The notes under the pieces: model-generated
The model's database searches: none
Seen by the model: only the letters and a program-made list of their open reading frames with translations
Told to the model about the DNA's origin: nothing
NCBI GenBank assembly: GCA_010365115.1
Contig: JAAFGX010000014.1
Location: 1 to 62,210 of the forward strand
Direction of reading: 5' to 3'
Origin: Paludibacter sp.
GTDB taxonomy: Bacteria; Bacteroidota; Bacteroidia; Bacteroidales; Paludibacteraceae
DNA length: 62,210 nt
Shown: piece after piece, positions 27,666 through 36,210 of the stretch
Position numbering within the stretch: position 1 is the first letter of the stretch
Layout: each line of letters opens with the position of its first letter
Translations under genes and position numbers: made by a program

Positions 27666-28091
27666 ATGAAAGTATTAATTCTTTGTACAGGTAATTCATG
27701 CCGAAGTCAGATGGCTCATGGTTTTCTCCAATCCTTCGATTCAACCCTTGCAGTTTGCTCCGCCGGAACAGAAGCCAGTGGAAAACTAAATGCAAAAGCC
27801 GTAGAAGCAATGGCAGAAGCGGGTATCGACATTAACCACCACACTTCCGACTCAGTTGATAAATACATTGGTGAAGAATGGGATTATGTAATTACAGTAT
27901 GCGGTGGTGCAAACGAAAACTGTCCGGCATTTATTGGTAAAGTAAAACACCGTTTACACATTGGATTTGACGATCCAAGCCATGTCGTTGGCAGTGAGCA
28001 ATTTATATGGAGTGAATTTATTCGCGTACGTGACGAGATAAAAGAAGGATTTTACAAGTTCTATGTAGAACAAATCAAACCGCAGTTATGA
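27666..28091 (+). CDS. arsC: Arsenate reductase, thioredoxin-coupled LMW-phosphatase type
   Basis: 141 aa. The phosphatase loop C7-TGNS-C12-R13 and the redox pair C79 and C86 have the same spacing as the C10/C82/C89 triad of Staphylococcus aureus ArsC, so a thioredoxin-dependent mechanism is expected. The conserved Asp region DDPSHV follows. The enzyme reduces arsenate to arsenite for export by Acr3. Its stop overlaps the next ATG by 4 nt. Confidence 0.93.
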   Translation: MKVLILCTGNSCRSQMAHGFLQSFDSTLAVCSAGTEASGKLNAKAVEAMAEAGIDINHHTSDSVDKYIGEEWDYVITVCGGANENCPAFIGKVKHRLHIGFDDPSHVVGSEQFIWSEFIRVRDEIKEGFYKFYVEQIKPQL

Positions 28092-28438
28092 TTTACTACA
28101 TTATCAAAGTATTGCTGTCGTCGATAACAATAGTTGCAATTTCAGAAATTTCAAAACGAAGCACAACAATGGGCAGTATTCTCGCATCCATTCCGTTGGT
28201 TTCGCTGTTGGCTTTTATCTGGATGTATATCGAAACGAAAGACGTTAACAAAATTGCAGAATTATCACAAGGAGTATTCTGGTTAGTAATTCCATCATTA
28301 CTATTTTTTATTCTGTTTCCTGTTTTGCTAAAGAAAAATGTCGATTTCTGGGTGTCGCTTGGATTATCCTTGACAATTATGATTTTGGGATACTTTGTAA
28401 TGTTGTTTATTTTGAAAAAAATTGGAATTTCTATCTAA
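28088..28438 (+). CDS. DUF3147-like membrane protein
   Basis: 116 aa with four predicted spans: ~2-20, 27-46, 60-82 and 92-112. The motif ISKRSTTMGSILASIPLVSLLAF is typical of DUF3147 proteins. Function is unknown. It is translationally coupled to arsC (ATGA overlap) and 24 nt before acr3, so it probably belongs to the arsenite/arsenate pathway, perhaps as an accessory to Acr3. This is inference from position only. Confidence 0.75.
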   Translation: MIYYIIKVLLSSITIVAISEISKRSTTMGSILASIPLVSLLAFIWMYIETKDVNKIAELSQGVFWLVIPSLLFFILFPVLLKKNVDFWVSLGLSLTIMILGYFVMLFILKKIGISI

Positions 28439-28462
28439 GAACAAACATTTAATTTTTAAAGC

Positions 28463-29524
28463 ATGCCATCTAAAATCCGTCTCAAATTTCTCGACCGTTA
28501 TCTCACACTTTGGATATTCCTTGCCATGTTTATTGGTGTTTTTGCCGGTTGGTACAGTCCGAATGTTGCAGCATTTTGGAATAGTCTTTCGGTTGGTACT
28601 ACCAATATTCCCATCGCCATTGGTTTGATAATCATGATGTATCCGCCTTTGGCAAAAGTGAGATACGAGGAAATGAGCGATGTATTCAAAAATACTAAAA
28701 TTCTGGGTTTATCACTCGTTCAAAACTGGATTATCGGGCCGGTATTGATGTTTCTGTTGGCAATTATTTTCCTTCAGTTTAATATCGATTACATGTACGG
28801 GCTTATTCTAATTGGGTTGGCTCGTTGTATTGCCATGGTGATTGTGTGGAACGACCTTGCCAAAGGCGACCGCCAATATGCAGCAGGTTTAGTAGCGTTC
28901 AACTCCATTTTTCAGGTATTGCTTTTTTCGATTTATGCCTACTTTTTTATTGCCGTTTTGCCCGGATGGTTCGGACTTCCGGTCAACGATTCTGTTTCGA
29001 AAATAACCATGGTTGAGATTGCCAAAAGTGTTTTCATTTATTTGGGAATTCCTATGATTGCGGGTTTCCTGACACGTTATATTCTGACTCGTGTAAAAAG
29101 TGTTCAGTGGTACGAAACCAAATTTGTTCCGAAAATATCACCACTTACACTCATTGCATTGCTTTTTACCATTGTTGTTATGTTCTCACTTAAAGGAGAA
29201 TACATTGTAAAAATTCCGTTGGATGTTGTTCGTATTGCTATTCCTTTGGTCATTTACTTTGTAATGATGTTTGTGCTTTCATTCTTTATGAGTAAAAAAA
29301 TGGGTGCCACTTACGAACAAGCAACAACCTTATCATTCACGGCTGCCAGCAATAATTTTGAATTAGCTATTGCAGTTGCCATTGCCATTTTTGGGATAAA
29401 TTCTGGCGAGGCATTTACAGCGGTTATCGGACCGTTAGTGGAAGTTCCGGTGATGATTGGGTTGGTAAATGTGGCGTTTTGGTTTAAAAAGAAGTATTAT
29501 ACAAATAAGAGCATTATCAACTAA
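28463..29524 (+). CDS. acr3: Arsenite efflux transporter Acr3
   Basis: 353 aa with ten membrane spans (BART/ACR3 superfamily). The conserved cysteine lies in [13 protein letters not shown] (C122), the pore glutamate is in [13 protein letters not shown], and the N-terminal segment [19 protein letters not shown] is diagnostic. Acr3 exports arsenite using the proton motive force. It ends the second ars unit and is convergent with the glycan genes 30 nt away. Confidence 0.95.
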   Translation: MPSKIRLKFLDRYLTLWIFLAMFIGVFAGWYSPNVAAFWNSLSVGTTNIPIAIGLIIMMYPPLAKVRYEEMSDVFKNTKILGLSLVQNWIIGPVLMFLLAIIFLQFNIDYMYGLILIGLARCIAMVIVWNDLAKGDRQYAAGLVAFNSIFQVLLFSIYAYFFIAVLPGWFGLPVNDSVSKITMVEIAKSVFIYLGIPMIAGFLTRYILTRVKSVQWYETKFVPKISPLTLIALLFTIVVMFSLKGEYIVKIPLDVVRIAIPLVIYFVMMFVLSFFMSKKMGATYEQATTLSFTAASNNFELAIAVAIAIFGINSGEAFTAVIGPLVEVPVMIGLVNVAFWFKKKYYTNKSIIN

Positions 29525-29554
29525 TAAAAAACTCATTATTTGCTTTTTTATTAT

Positions 29555-30568
29555 CTACTTGTAGCTAACTCGCCCAATTAGCTTTGTAAAAGTTTCGATG
29601 TCAGCATGAAACAAGCTGAAAATGATACCAATTAATGAACGCAGTTTCCAAATAGGTTCGTGAAAGCCAAAATGAATAATGGAAGTGCAATAATCTTTTC
29701 TGGCTTCAGAAAAATTCTTACGGATTAGTTTGTACCTTCCTGATCTGGAGTAATTTATTACTAATAGTTTTTTGAAATAACGGTGAATTTCCATTTCTTT
29801 TATTCCTACCGTTTTAAAATACAACTCGTTTTGGTTGAAAAACTCAATAGATAACTTGTAAAATCCTTCTGCCATTTCAGCAGTATAAGTCTTTGTTACC
29901 TGATTTGAATATATGCGCCATTTCCCTAATGGTTTTTCAACGTATGCAAAATTACCTAAAAGCGATAGTTGTTGCCATGTAGGCAAATCGACCAATGGAA
30001 GTCCGTGATTTTGAATAAAGCCACCAGTCTTATCCAAAGCACTTTTCCGAATCACAACTGTAAGTGCAGGTATGAAACAAGTAAACAATAAATCTTTAGA
30101 TGCAGATTTTATTGGCAAATTATTAAATACAGAATTGTCTCTATGAACATTCGGATGCAAATTGTAATTGGCTGACAAATCAAAGGTGGAACTATACGCT
30201 TGCCCCCATGATAGTACAGTATCGGGTTTATTTTCCATTTCGGCAACTTGTAATTCAAGTTTCTCAGGCAACCACACATCATCACCTTCTAAAACAGCGA
30301 TATACTTCCCGGTAGATTGTAAAAGGGCAAAATTATATGTTTCCCCTAATCGGAAAATGCCAATATTCTTTTGTGTAAATACTTTAATTCTATTGTCATT
30401 TTTAGCAAATGATAAGGCTATTTCATATGTTTCATCTGTACTTCCATCGTCCACAATAATCATTTCCCAATTGGTATACGTTTGCAATTGAACAGATTGG
30501 ATACAATCAGAAATATAGTTTTCGTGATTGTAGGTAGGTGAAATTATAGATACTAAAGGAGAATTCAT
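29555..30568 (-). CDS. Glycosyltransferase family 2
   Basis: 337 aa. A GT-A fold at the N-terminus: VSIISPTYNHENYISDCIQS, then IIVDDGSTDET and EGDDVWLPEKLE (the DxD-type metal site). The C-terminal ~130 residues are helical with no membrane span. It is expected to add a sugar to a cell-surface glycan. Its start shares one nucleotide with the stop of the methyltransferase upstream (TAATG), indicating coupling. Sugar specificity cannot be told. Confidence 0.85.
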   Translation of the reverse strand: MNSPLVSIISPTYNHENYISDCIQSVQLQTYTNWEMIIVDDGSTDETYEIALSFAKNDNRIKVFTQKNIGIFRLGETYNFALLQSTGKYIAVLEGDDVWLPEKLELQVAEMENKPDTVLSWGQAYSSTFDLSANYNLHPNVHRDNSVFNNLPIKSASKDLLFTCFIPALTVVIRKSALDKTGGFIQNHGLPLVDLPTWQQLSLLGNFAYVEKPLGKWRIYSNQVTKTYTAEMAEGFYKLSIEFFNQNELYFKTVGIKEMEIHRYFKKLLVINYSRSGRYKLIRKNFSEARKDYCTSIIHFGFHEPIWKLRSLIGIIFSLFHADIETFTKLIGRVSYK

Positions 30569-31227
30569 TAGCGAATAGGTTTGGCAACTGTGGCAAATTG
30601 TTTATAACGGGCATCTTTCAGAAATCCAAATGTGAGAGCAATGAACAGTTTTTCTTTCCAACTTTTACAAGGTCTAATTCCCTGATGAGTCAGAATTTCA
30701 TAACCTTGTTCCTTAAACATACGTAACATGCTTTTTGAAGTGAAGAATCGAATATGAGTGTCATCTAGAATACCACCTTCTGGTTTATACCTAAAGTCTT
30801 TTCTAAAAAGAATTTCAGTAATCAAATTGTCGATGTAGCGAAAATTTGGAATTGAAGTAACCAGCACCCCTTTGTCTGAAAGTAATGATTTTACAAGTAG
30901 GATAGTGTCCCAGGGTGCATAAATGTGTTCCAAAACATCATTGAAAATAATGCAATCAAACTCTTTTTTTGGCAATTGATCGTAAATTGAATTGAAATCG
31001 CCTTCCAACACAAATTGACAAACTTCTATTGCTTTTTGAGCTGCATTTGGATTCATCTCCACACCCCATATTTCTCTGTCGGGACGTTTTAATGTGTTGC
31101 AAAAAACACCTTCGCCACATCCAACTTCTAAAATTTTCAAAGCATTTTCAGGAATATATTTCAACATCTCGGGTCGTTGATTGTGAAAATATCCAATTTC
31201 TGTTTTATGACTCGTAGATTGATCCAT
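30568..31227 (-). CDS. Class I SAM-dependent methyltransferase
   Basis: 219 aa. SAM-binding motif ALKILEVGCGEGVFCNTLKR (residues ~26-45), acidic motif EVCQFVLEGDF, and IIFNDVLEHIYAPW place it among class I enzymes similar to those that methylate O-antigen or lipid-linked sugars. The exact acceptor is unknown. It lies between the epimerase and the GT2 gene in one minus-strand cluster. Confidence 0.85.
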   Translation of the reverse strand: MDQSTSHKTEIGYFHNQRPEMLKYIPENALKILEVGCGEGVFCNTLKRPDREIWGVEMNPNAAQKAIEVCQFVLEGDFNSIYDQLPKKEFDCIIFNDVLEHIYAPWDTILLVKSLLSDKGVLVTSIPNFRYIDNLITEILFRKDFRYKPEGGILDDTHIRFFTSKSMLRMFKEQGYEILTHQGIRPCKSWKEKLFIALTFGFLKDARYKQFATVAKPIR

Positions 31228-31262
31228 ATTTGAGTTATAATATTTATTGAAATGTATTTATT

Positions 31263-32333
31263 TTATAATCGGACAATTTCCTTCGCTGCAATTTCAGCTG
31301 CTTTTCCTTTCCCATATAGATTTATAGAAAAATCGGATTTTTTTGTTTTGAAAAATTCAAAAGCATCTTTCAACTTTTTGGAGTCGCTCCCAACCAAAAT
31401 ATTAAAACCATTTTCGACCAATTCTACCCACTCGGTTTGTTCGCGTAACGTGATGCAATGTTTACCAAAGAAAAACGCTTCTTTTTGAACACCACCACTG
31501 TCGGTTATAACCAATTGGCATGATTTTAATAACATTATCATATCAAAATAGCCTACAGGATCAATCAGTTTGAATTCAGGAATGATATTCAACTGTGCAA
31601 GGATATTACGTGTTCGAGGGTGAATTGGCACAACAACAGGCGTTTGACGGTTTATTTCGTTTAATCCGTCAATTATATTTTTTAAATTTTCAGTTGAATC
31701 AGTATTTTCCTGACGATGAATAGTTGCCAATATAAATTTTGACAAACCTATTTGCTTTAAAACATCTGATTTTTGTTCCGCTTTGGCAGCATAATACATT
31801 GCTGCATCCTGCATTACATCGCCATTTTTTATAATTCGGACAGGTATATTATCAAATCCTTCACGTTTCAAATTATTTACAGCTGTTGCAGTTGGACAAA
31901 AAAGTACATTTGAAATTCGATCAGTCAGAATCCGATTGATTTCTTCCGGCATTGCCATATTGAACGAACGTAATCCAGCCTCAATGTGTATTAATGGAAT
32001 GTGTAATTTTGCAGCAGCCAAAGCGCCTGCAAGGGTAGAGTTTGTGTCTCCGTAAACTACAACTCCATCGGGTTTTTCTTTTATAAGAATTTCTTCAATT
32101 CCTTCAAGCATTCGGCCGGTCATTGCGCCATGAGTCAGATTGTGAATCTCAAGTTGATAAGCTGGTTTTGGTATTTCCATTTCGTCAAAAAAAACATCTG
32201 ACATATTCGTATCAAAATGTTGGCCCGTATGGATTATTAATTCTTCAACTCCCAATATTTGAAATTGTCGGCTTAAAGTAGCAGCCTTTATGAATTGAGG
32301 ACGTGCGCCAACAATAGTGATTATTTTTTTCAT
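31263..32333 (-). CDS. wecB: UDP-N-acetylglucosamine 2-epimerase (non-hydrolysing)
   Basis: 356 aa, normal length. MKKIITIVGARPQFIKAA at the start, HTGQHFDTNMSDVFF, VVYGDTNSTLAGALAA, HIEAGLRSF and TDSGGVQKEAFF are hallmark segments, with catalytic acidic and His residues in place. The enzyme makes UDP-ManNAc for surface polysaccharide. Its start overlaps the GT4 stop by 4 nt. Confidence 0.93.
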   Translation of the reverse strand: MKKIITIVGARPQFIKAATLSRQFQILGVEELIIHTGQHFDTNMSDVFFDEMEIPKPAYQLEIHNLTHGAMTGRMLEGIEEILIKEKPDGVVVYGDTNSTLAGALAAAKLHIPLIHIEAGLRSFNMAMPEEINRILTDRISNVLFCPTATAVNNLKREGFDNIPVRIIKNGDVMQDAAMYYAAKAEQKSDVLKQIGLSKFILATIHRQENTDSTENLKNIIDGLNEINRQTPVVVPIHPRTRNILAQLNIIPEFKLIDPVGYFDMIMLLKSCQLVITDSGGVQKEAFFFGKHCITLREQTEWVELVENGFNILVGSDSKKLKDAFEFFKTKKSDFSINLYGKGKAAEIAAKEIVRL

Positions 32334-33622
32334 AATGAATTTAAAAGTTTTGCTAATTCGGCTGTTAAAGATTTGCGCGAAAACTGGTTAACCGCTGCAG
32401 GTTTGATGCTTAGTGTATTTGATTTGAAACGGTTATAGTATTCTAAAATTGTATTTTTCGTAATCTGTTCATCTGAGAAATCAACCATAATGCCGGAGCC
32501 TGTTTGATTAAGAACTTCCGCGGCATCTCCATCAGCAGGACCTATTCCCAAAATTGGACGATTTGCTGCCAGATATTCGTAGAATTTACCAGTTAAAATT
32601 CCTTTGGCATTGTCTGATTGATTGATTAATAGTAGCAAAACCTGAGATGATTGTTGTTTCTCAATTGCTTCGCTGTGAGATAAATAGTCTATTTTGAGTA
32701 AATTGTCTTGTAAATTAAATGTTTTGATGCAATCAAGAACTGTAAAATCGACTTTTCCGACCAATTGTATTTGCAAATCGTCTTTAAAATGATCATTTTC
32801 TTTGCATAACTCATCAAGTACTTTCCAAACTGTGAGCGGATTTCTCGCTGCATTTAACGTGCCTATATGAGAAATGGAAAATTTTTCATCCATTTTTATG
32901 CCACTTTTCTTTACATCTGTATCATCAAATCCATTTGAAATAACCCGTATTTGTTTTGGATTCAACTGTTTATATTCTTCAAGCATTCCATTTGAAACTA
33001 CAAGAACACAATCTGCTCCGCTTATAACTTTTTTCTCTAGTTTGTGATGAATTTTATTCGAGATCCATGTTAGATTTAGGTCTTTATAGAAATCAATATT
33101 TGTCCACGGATCCCTAAAATCAGCTATCCATGCAAGAGAAGGGAACTGCTTTTTTACATCTAAACAAATTAAATGCATGGAGTGGGGCGGTCCGGTGGAA
33201 ATAATGGCATCAACCGGATTTTCTATCAAATAACTATTCAAGAAACGAACCGAAGATCGTATCCAGAACCGACGGGGATCTGGAATCAGAAAATTTCCAC
33301 GTATCCATATCGACAGTTTGTCTTTCCAACCCGATTTTTTGTTTTCGGATATAAAACCGGCATTTATCGATTCACCTTTTTTCCCCATAACGGTGCGATA
33401 TAGATTGTAAGGTTCCCAAATGGGCGTTTTTATAACTTGTATATCAGAAGGAATATCTTTTTCGAAAGATCGATCGATAGATGGAAATTCCGGATTTTCG
33501 GGGGTGAAGATTATAGGTTCCCAACCAAAATTCTGCAGATATTTTGCGAACTTAACCCAACGTTGTACACCTGCACCTCCGCTTGGAATCCAATAATACG
33601 TTACTATAAGAACTTTTTTCAT
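32330..33622 (-). CDS. Glycosyltransferase family 4
   Basis: 430 aa GT-B protein. The N-terminal acceptor domain begins VTYYWIPSGGAGVQRWVKF; the donor domain contains SHIGTLNAARNPLTVWKVL, VQLVGKV and FYEYLAANRPILGIGP. It probably acts on a lipid-linked glycan at the inner membrane. It is first in the glycan run, 31 nt after gltX, with a small CCCCTAAAGGGG repeat in the gap. Confidence 0.87.
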   Translation of the reverse strand: MKKVLIVTYYWIPSGGAGVQRWVKFAKYLQNFGWEPIIFTPENPEFPSIDRSFEKDIPSDIQVIKTPIWEPYNLYRTVMGKKGESINAGFISENKKSGWKDKLSIWIRGNFLIPDPRRFWIRSSVRFLNSYLIENPVDAIISTGPPHSMHLICLDVKKQFPSLAWIADFRDPWTNIDFYKDLNLTWISNKIHHKLEKKVISGADCVLVVSNGMLEEYKQLNPKQIRVISNGFDDTDVKKSGIKMDEKFSISHIGTLNAARNPLTVWKVLDELCKENDHFKDDLQIQLVGKVDFTVLDCIKTFNLQDNLLKIDYLSHSEAIEKQQSSQVLLLLINQSDNAKGILTGKFYEYLAANRPILGIGPADGDAAEVLNQTGSGIMVDFSDEQITKNTILEYYNRFKSNTLSIKPAAVNQFSRKSLTAELAKLLNSL

Positions 33623-33623
33623 G

Positions 33624-33645
33624 ACCCCAAACCCCTAAAGGGGAT
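33624..33645. repeat. Short copy of the dispersed CCCCTAAAGGGG element
   Basis: ACCCCAAACCCCTAAAGGGG lies between the gltX stop and the GT4 start. It forms a small perfect stem and matches the edges of the elements at 22923 and 57115. Confidence 0.6.
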
Positions 33646-33653
33646 TGATTAAT

Positions 33654-35171
33654 TTAGTTTATTCTTTCAATCGCACTTTTTAATCTGGAAATTGTTTCTT
33701 CTTTTCCCAAAACTTCAATTATATCAAACATGTGAGGACCTTTTGGCTCGCCAACCATTGATAAACGGAAGGCATTCATTATACCACCTAAATTGTACTC
33801 TTTGTTTGTAATCCATTCTTTTACAATTGATTCAGTATTTTCTGCCGAGAAATTTTCAATCCCGGCTAAATTTTCAATTAATTCTGTTAACTGAGCAGGA
33901 GTTTCACTTTTCCAGCGTTTCTGAATGGTTTTGGCATCGTATTGGGTTGGTGCAACGAAGAAGAAACTGGATTGATCCCAAAGTTCATTTACAAAATTGG
34001 CACGTTCTTTTACCAATGAAACTATTTTAGTAAGTTTATCTGAATCTTCAAAAATTTCTTTTTCAACTAAAATCTTTTGAAATAGATCGGCTATTTCTTC
34101 ATTCGACTTTAGTTGCAAGTATTTGTGATTAAACCATTTTCCCTTTTCGTAATCAAATTTTGCACCACTTTTACTTACTCTCTCAAGGCTAAATAAGTCA
34201 ATTAATTCTTGCATGGAGAAAATTTCCTGCTCAGTTCCCGGGTTCCAACCAAGGAGCGAAAGGAAATTTACCACAGCTTCCGGAAAATATCCGGCTTCGC
34301 GATAACTCGACGATTTTTCTCCTGTTTTTGGATCTTTCCAGTTTATTGGAAAAACAGGAAACCCAAGACGATCACCATCGCGTTTGCTAAGTTTGCCGTT
34401 ACCGTCTGGTCTTAACAGAAGTGGTAAGTGTGCAAATTCCGGCATAGCATCGGTCCAACCTAAATACCTGTATAATAAAACATGGAGTGGGGCAGAGGGC
34501 AACCATTCTTCGCCACGAATAACGTGCGAAATTTCCATCAAATAATCATCCACCACATTGGCCATGTGATAAGTTGGCAGCTCGTCAGATGATTTAAATA
34601 AAACTTTATCATCAATTACCGAAGAGTTGATAACCACTTCACCACGAATTAAATCATGAACCTTAATTTCCTCATTAGGTTCAATTTTTATACGAACTAC
34701 ATATTGTTCTCTATTTGCAATACGTGCTTTTACTTCGTCAGCAGATAATGTCAATGAATTTGACATTAAGTTGCGAGTACTTGCATCGTATTGGAAATTA
34801 GCTATTTCGTTACGTTTTGCATCCAGTTCTATAGGTGTATCGAAAGCGATATAAGCCAATCCTGCTTCCAGCAGTTGATCCACATATTTTCTGTAAATAA
34901 CTTTACGCTCACTTTGACGATAGGGTGCATGTTTTCCAACAGTTGGAGCACCAATGCCTTCGTCAATGCCAATGCCTAACCAACTTAGCGATTCTACGAT
35001 ATATTCTTCAGCTCCGGGTACGAAACGAGCCGAATCGGTATCTTCGATGCGGAGCAACATGTCGCCGCCGTGTTTTTTTGCAAACAAATAATTGTACAAA
35101 GCTGTACGAACTCCTCCGATATGTAGTGGTCCCGTTGGACTTGGTGCAAAGCGCACTCTTACTTTTTTCAT
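33654..35171 (-). CDS. gltX: Glutamyl-tRNA synthetase
   Basis: 505 aa from ATG 35171; 28 upstream codons are rejected because [20 protein letters not shown] is the conserved start. HIGH-type motif HIGG and KLSKRDGDR (KMSKS equivalent) are present, along with the GltX insert region. It charges tRNA-Glu. A Bacteroidetes -7 element (TATTTTTG, minus strand, 35209-35216) lies just upstream. HipA of the type seen at 1520 phosphorylates this enzyme in E. coli, but no local link is shown. Confidence 0.97.
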   Translation of the reverse strand: MKKVRVRFAPSPTGPLHIGGVRTALYNYLFAKKHGGDMLLRIEDTDSARFVPGAEEYIVESLSWLGIGIDEGIGAPTVGKHAPYRQSERKVIYRKYVDQLLEAGLAYIAFDTPIELDAKRNEIANFQYDASTRNLMSNSLTLSADEVKARIANREQYVVRIKIEPNEEIKVHDLIRGEVVINSSVIDDKVLFKSSDELPTYHMANVVDDYLMEISHVIRGEEWLPSAPLHVLLYRYLGWTDAMPEFAHLPLLLRPDGNGKLSKRDGDRLGFPVFPINWKDPKTGEKSSSYREAGYFPEAVVNFLSLLGWNPGTEQEIFSMQELIDLFSLERVSKSGAKFDYEKGKWFNHKYLQLKSNEEIADLFQKILVEKEIFEDSDKLTKIVSLVKERANFVNELWDQSSFFFVAPTQYDAKTIQKRWKSETPAQLTELIENLAGIENFSAENTESIVKEWITNKEYNLGGIMNAFRLSMVGEPKGPHMFDIIEVLGKEETISRLKSAIERIN

Positions 35172-35528
35172 TATTATAAGTTGATATTTCTTTTTTATTA
35201 CAAGAGTGCAAAAATAAGAAATTTTGACGACATAAAGGCAGATTAATATAAACAAAAGACTCTTGATAGAAATCGAACGGTTTTTTAGTTTTCTTTTTTT
35301 TAATTTTGAAATAATTTTCCGTTCAGCGTTTTTTTAATTTTTAAATTGAAGACAAAATTGAATTACTTTAAGACATGAAATTTGAGTTTATTTTATGTAT
35401 TTTTGCATTCAAATTAAATTATTTAAGTAATTGAAAATAATTATTGATATTTTATTTTAAAATAACTTTCAGAGCTGATAACTATCGGTATAGCCTTGTA
35501 AATCCTAACTAAATTCTTGTAACTACTT
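35172..35528. other. AT-rich divergent promoter region between gltX and the 178-aa gene
   Basis: No gene seen. Minus-strand -7 candidate CAAAAATA (35209-35216) serves gltX. Plus-strand TATTTTTG (35398-35405), followed by CATTC, is a -7 candidate 124 nt before the 178-aa gene; that would leave a long untranslated leader. Confidence 0.5.
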
Positions 35529-36065
35529 ATGTCAAAAATTCAAATTCAACTAACCGGTGTTGCAGCCGAGTTGACACTTGGCAACTATATGCCTAAAGAT
35601 GCCACAATTTTTAATAACTGGGAAGATTTTTATCATTTCAACGATTTGATTCATGTTTCGCAACTACTGGTTGAACATATATCCGAAATTAAAATAATGG
35701 AAAATGAAGAAGTGGTTTTTACCGGGAAAATCCCTATTGCCCACATTCTACAACAGAAAAGTACAGCTCCTGTTTTAGTTGAAAGATCGTTGTATCTTCG
35801 CACCGAGTGTGCCGAACAAGCTGTTTATAAATGCGAATTCGAAACGACTGATTTTAATAAGATGAAATTGAAATTTGAAACTCAGGATTACGATTTGCTA
35901 TTTAAAGTAGGAAAATCGTTTCTTTCAAAGGTTTTATATGATAATCAGGAGCTTGATTTGGAATGGATAAGTGGAAAACCGGTAGGAAATATTTGTCTGT
36001 TGTGCCGGTTCGAAAACGGATTTTTAATGCCGTTGTATGATGCCGTGAAAAGATTGCAAGCCTAA
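35529..36065 (+). CDS. Unknown 178-aa protein
   Basis: ATG start, 178 aa, no signal peptide, no membrane span, balanced charge. Visible segments: IQIQLTGVAAELTLGNYMPK, WEDFYHFNDLIHVSQLLVEH, VVFTGKIPIAHILQQ and a C-terminal NICLLCRFENGFLMPLYDAV. I do not recognise the family. It looks like a real gene from codon use and isolated promoter. It stands alone, 146 nt upstream of a TonB receptor with its own -7 element. Confidence 0.6.
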   Translation: MSKIQIQLTGVAAELTLGNYMPKDATIFNNWEDFYHFNDLIHVSQLLVEHISEIKIMENEEVVFTGKIPIAHILQQKSTAPVLVERSLYLRTECAEQAVYKCEFETTDFNKMKLKFETQDYDLLFKVGKSFLSKVLYDNQELDLEWISGKPVGNICLLCRFENGFLMPLYDAVKRLQA

Positions 36066-36157
36066 TGTATTAGTAATAAGTAAGATCTTCTGCTAACTTA
36101 GTTGTTATAGATAAAATCTATGTTTTTATTTATGTCTACTGTTAAACTATTGTACTT

Positions 36158-36165
36158 TACTTTTG
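36158..36165 (+). promoter_or_regulatory. -7 element upstream of TonB-dependent receptor
   Basis: TACTTTTG matches TAnnTTTG and lies 46 nt before the receptor ATG. The -33 element is not clear. Confidence 0.5.
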
Positions 36166-36210
36166 TTTACTGTATATTAGAATTATTAAATTAAAATACG
36201 CAGAAGAATT

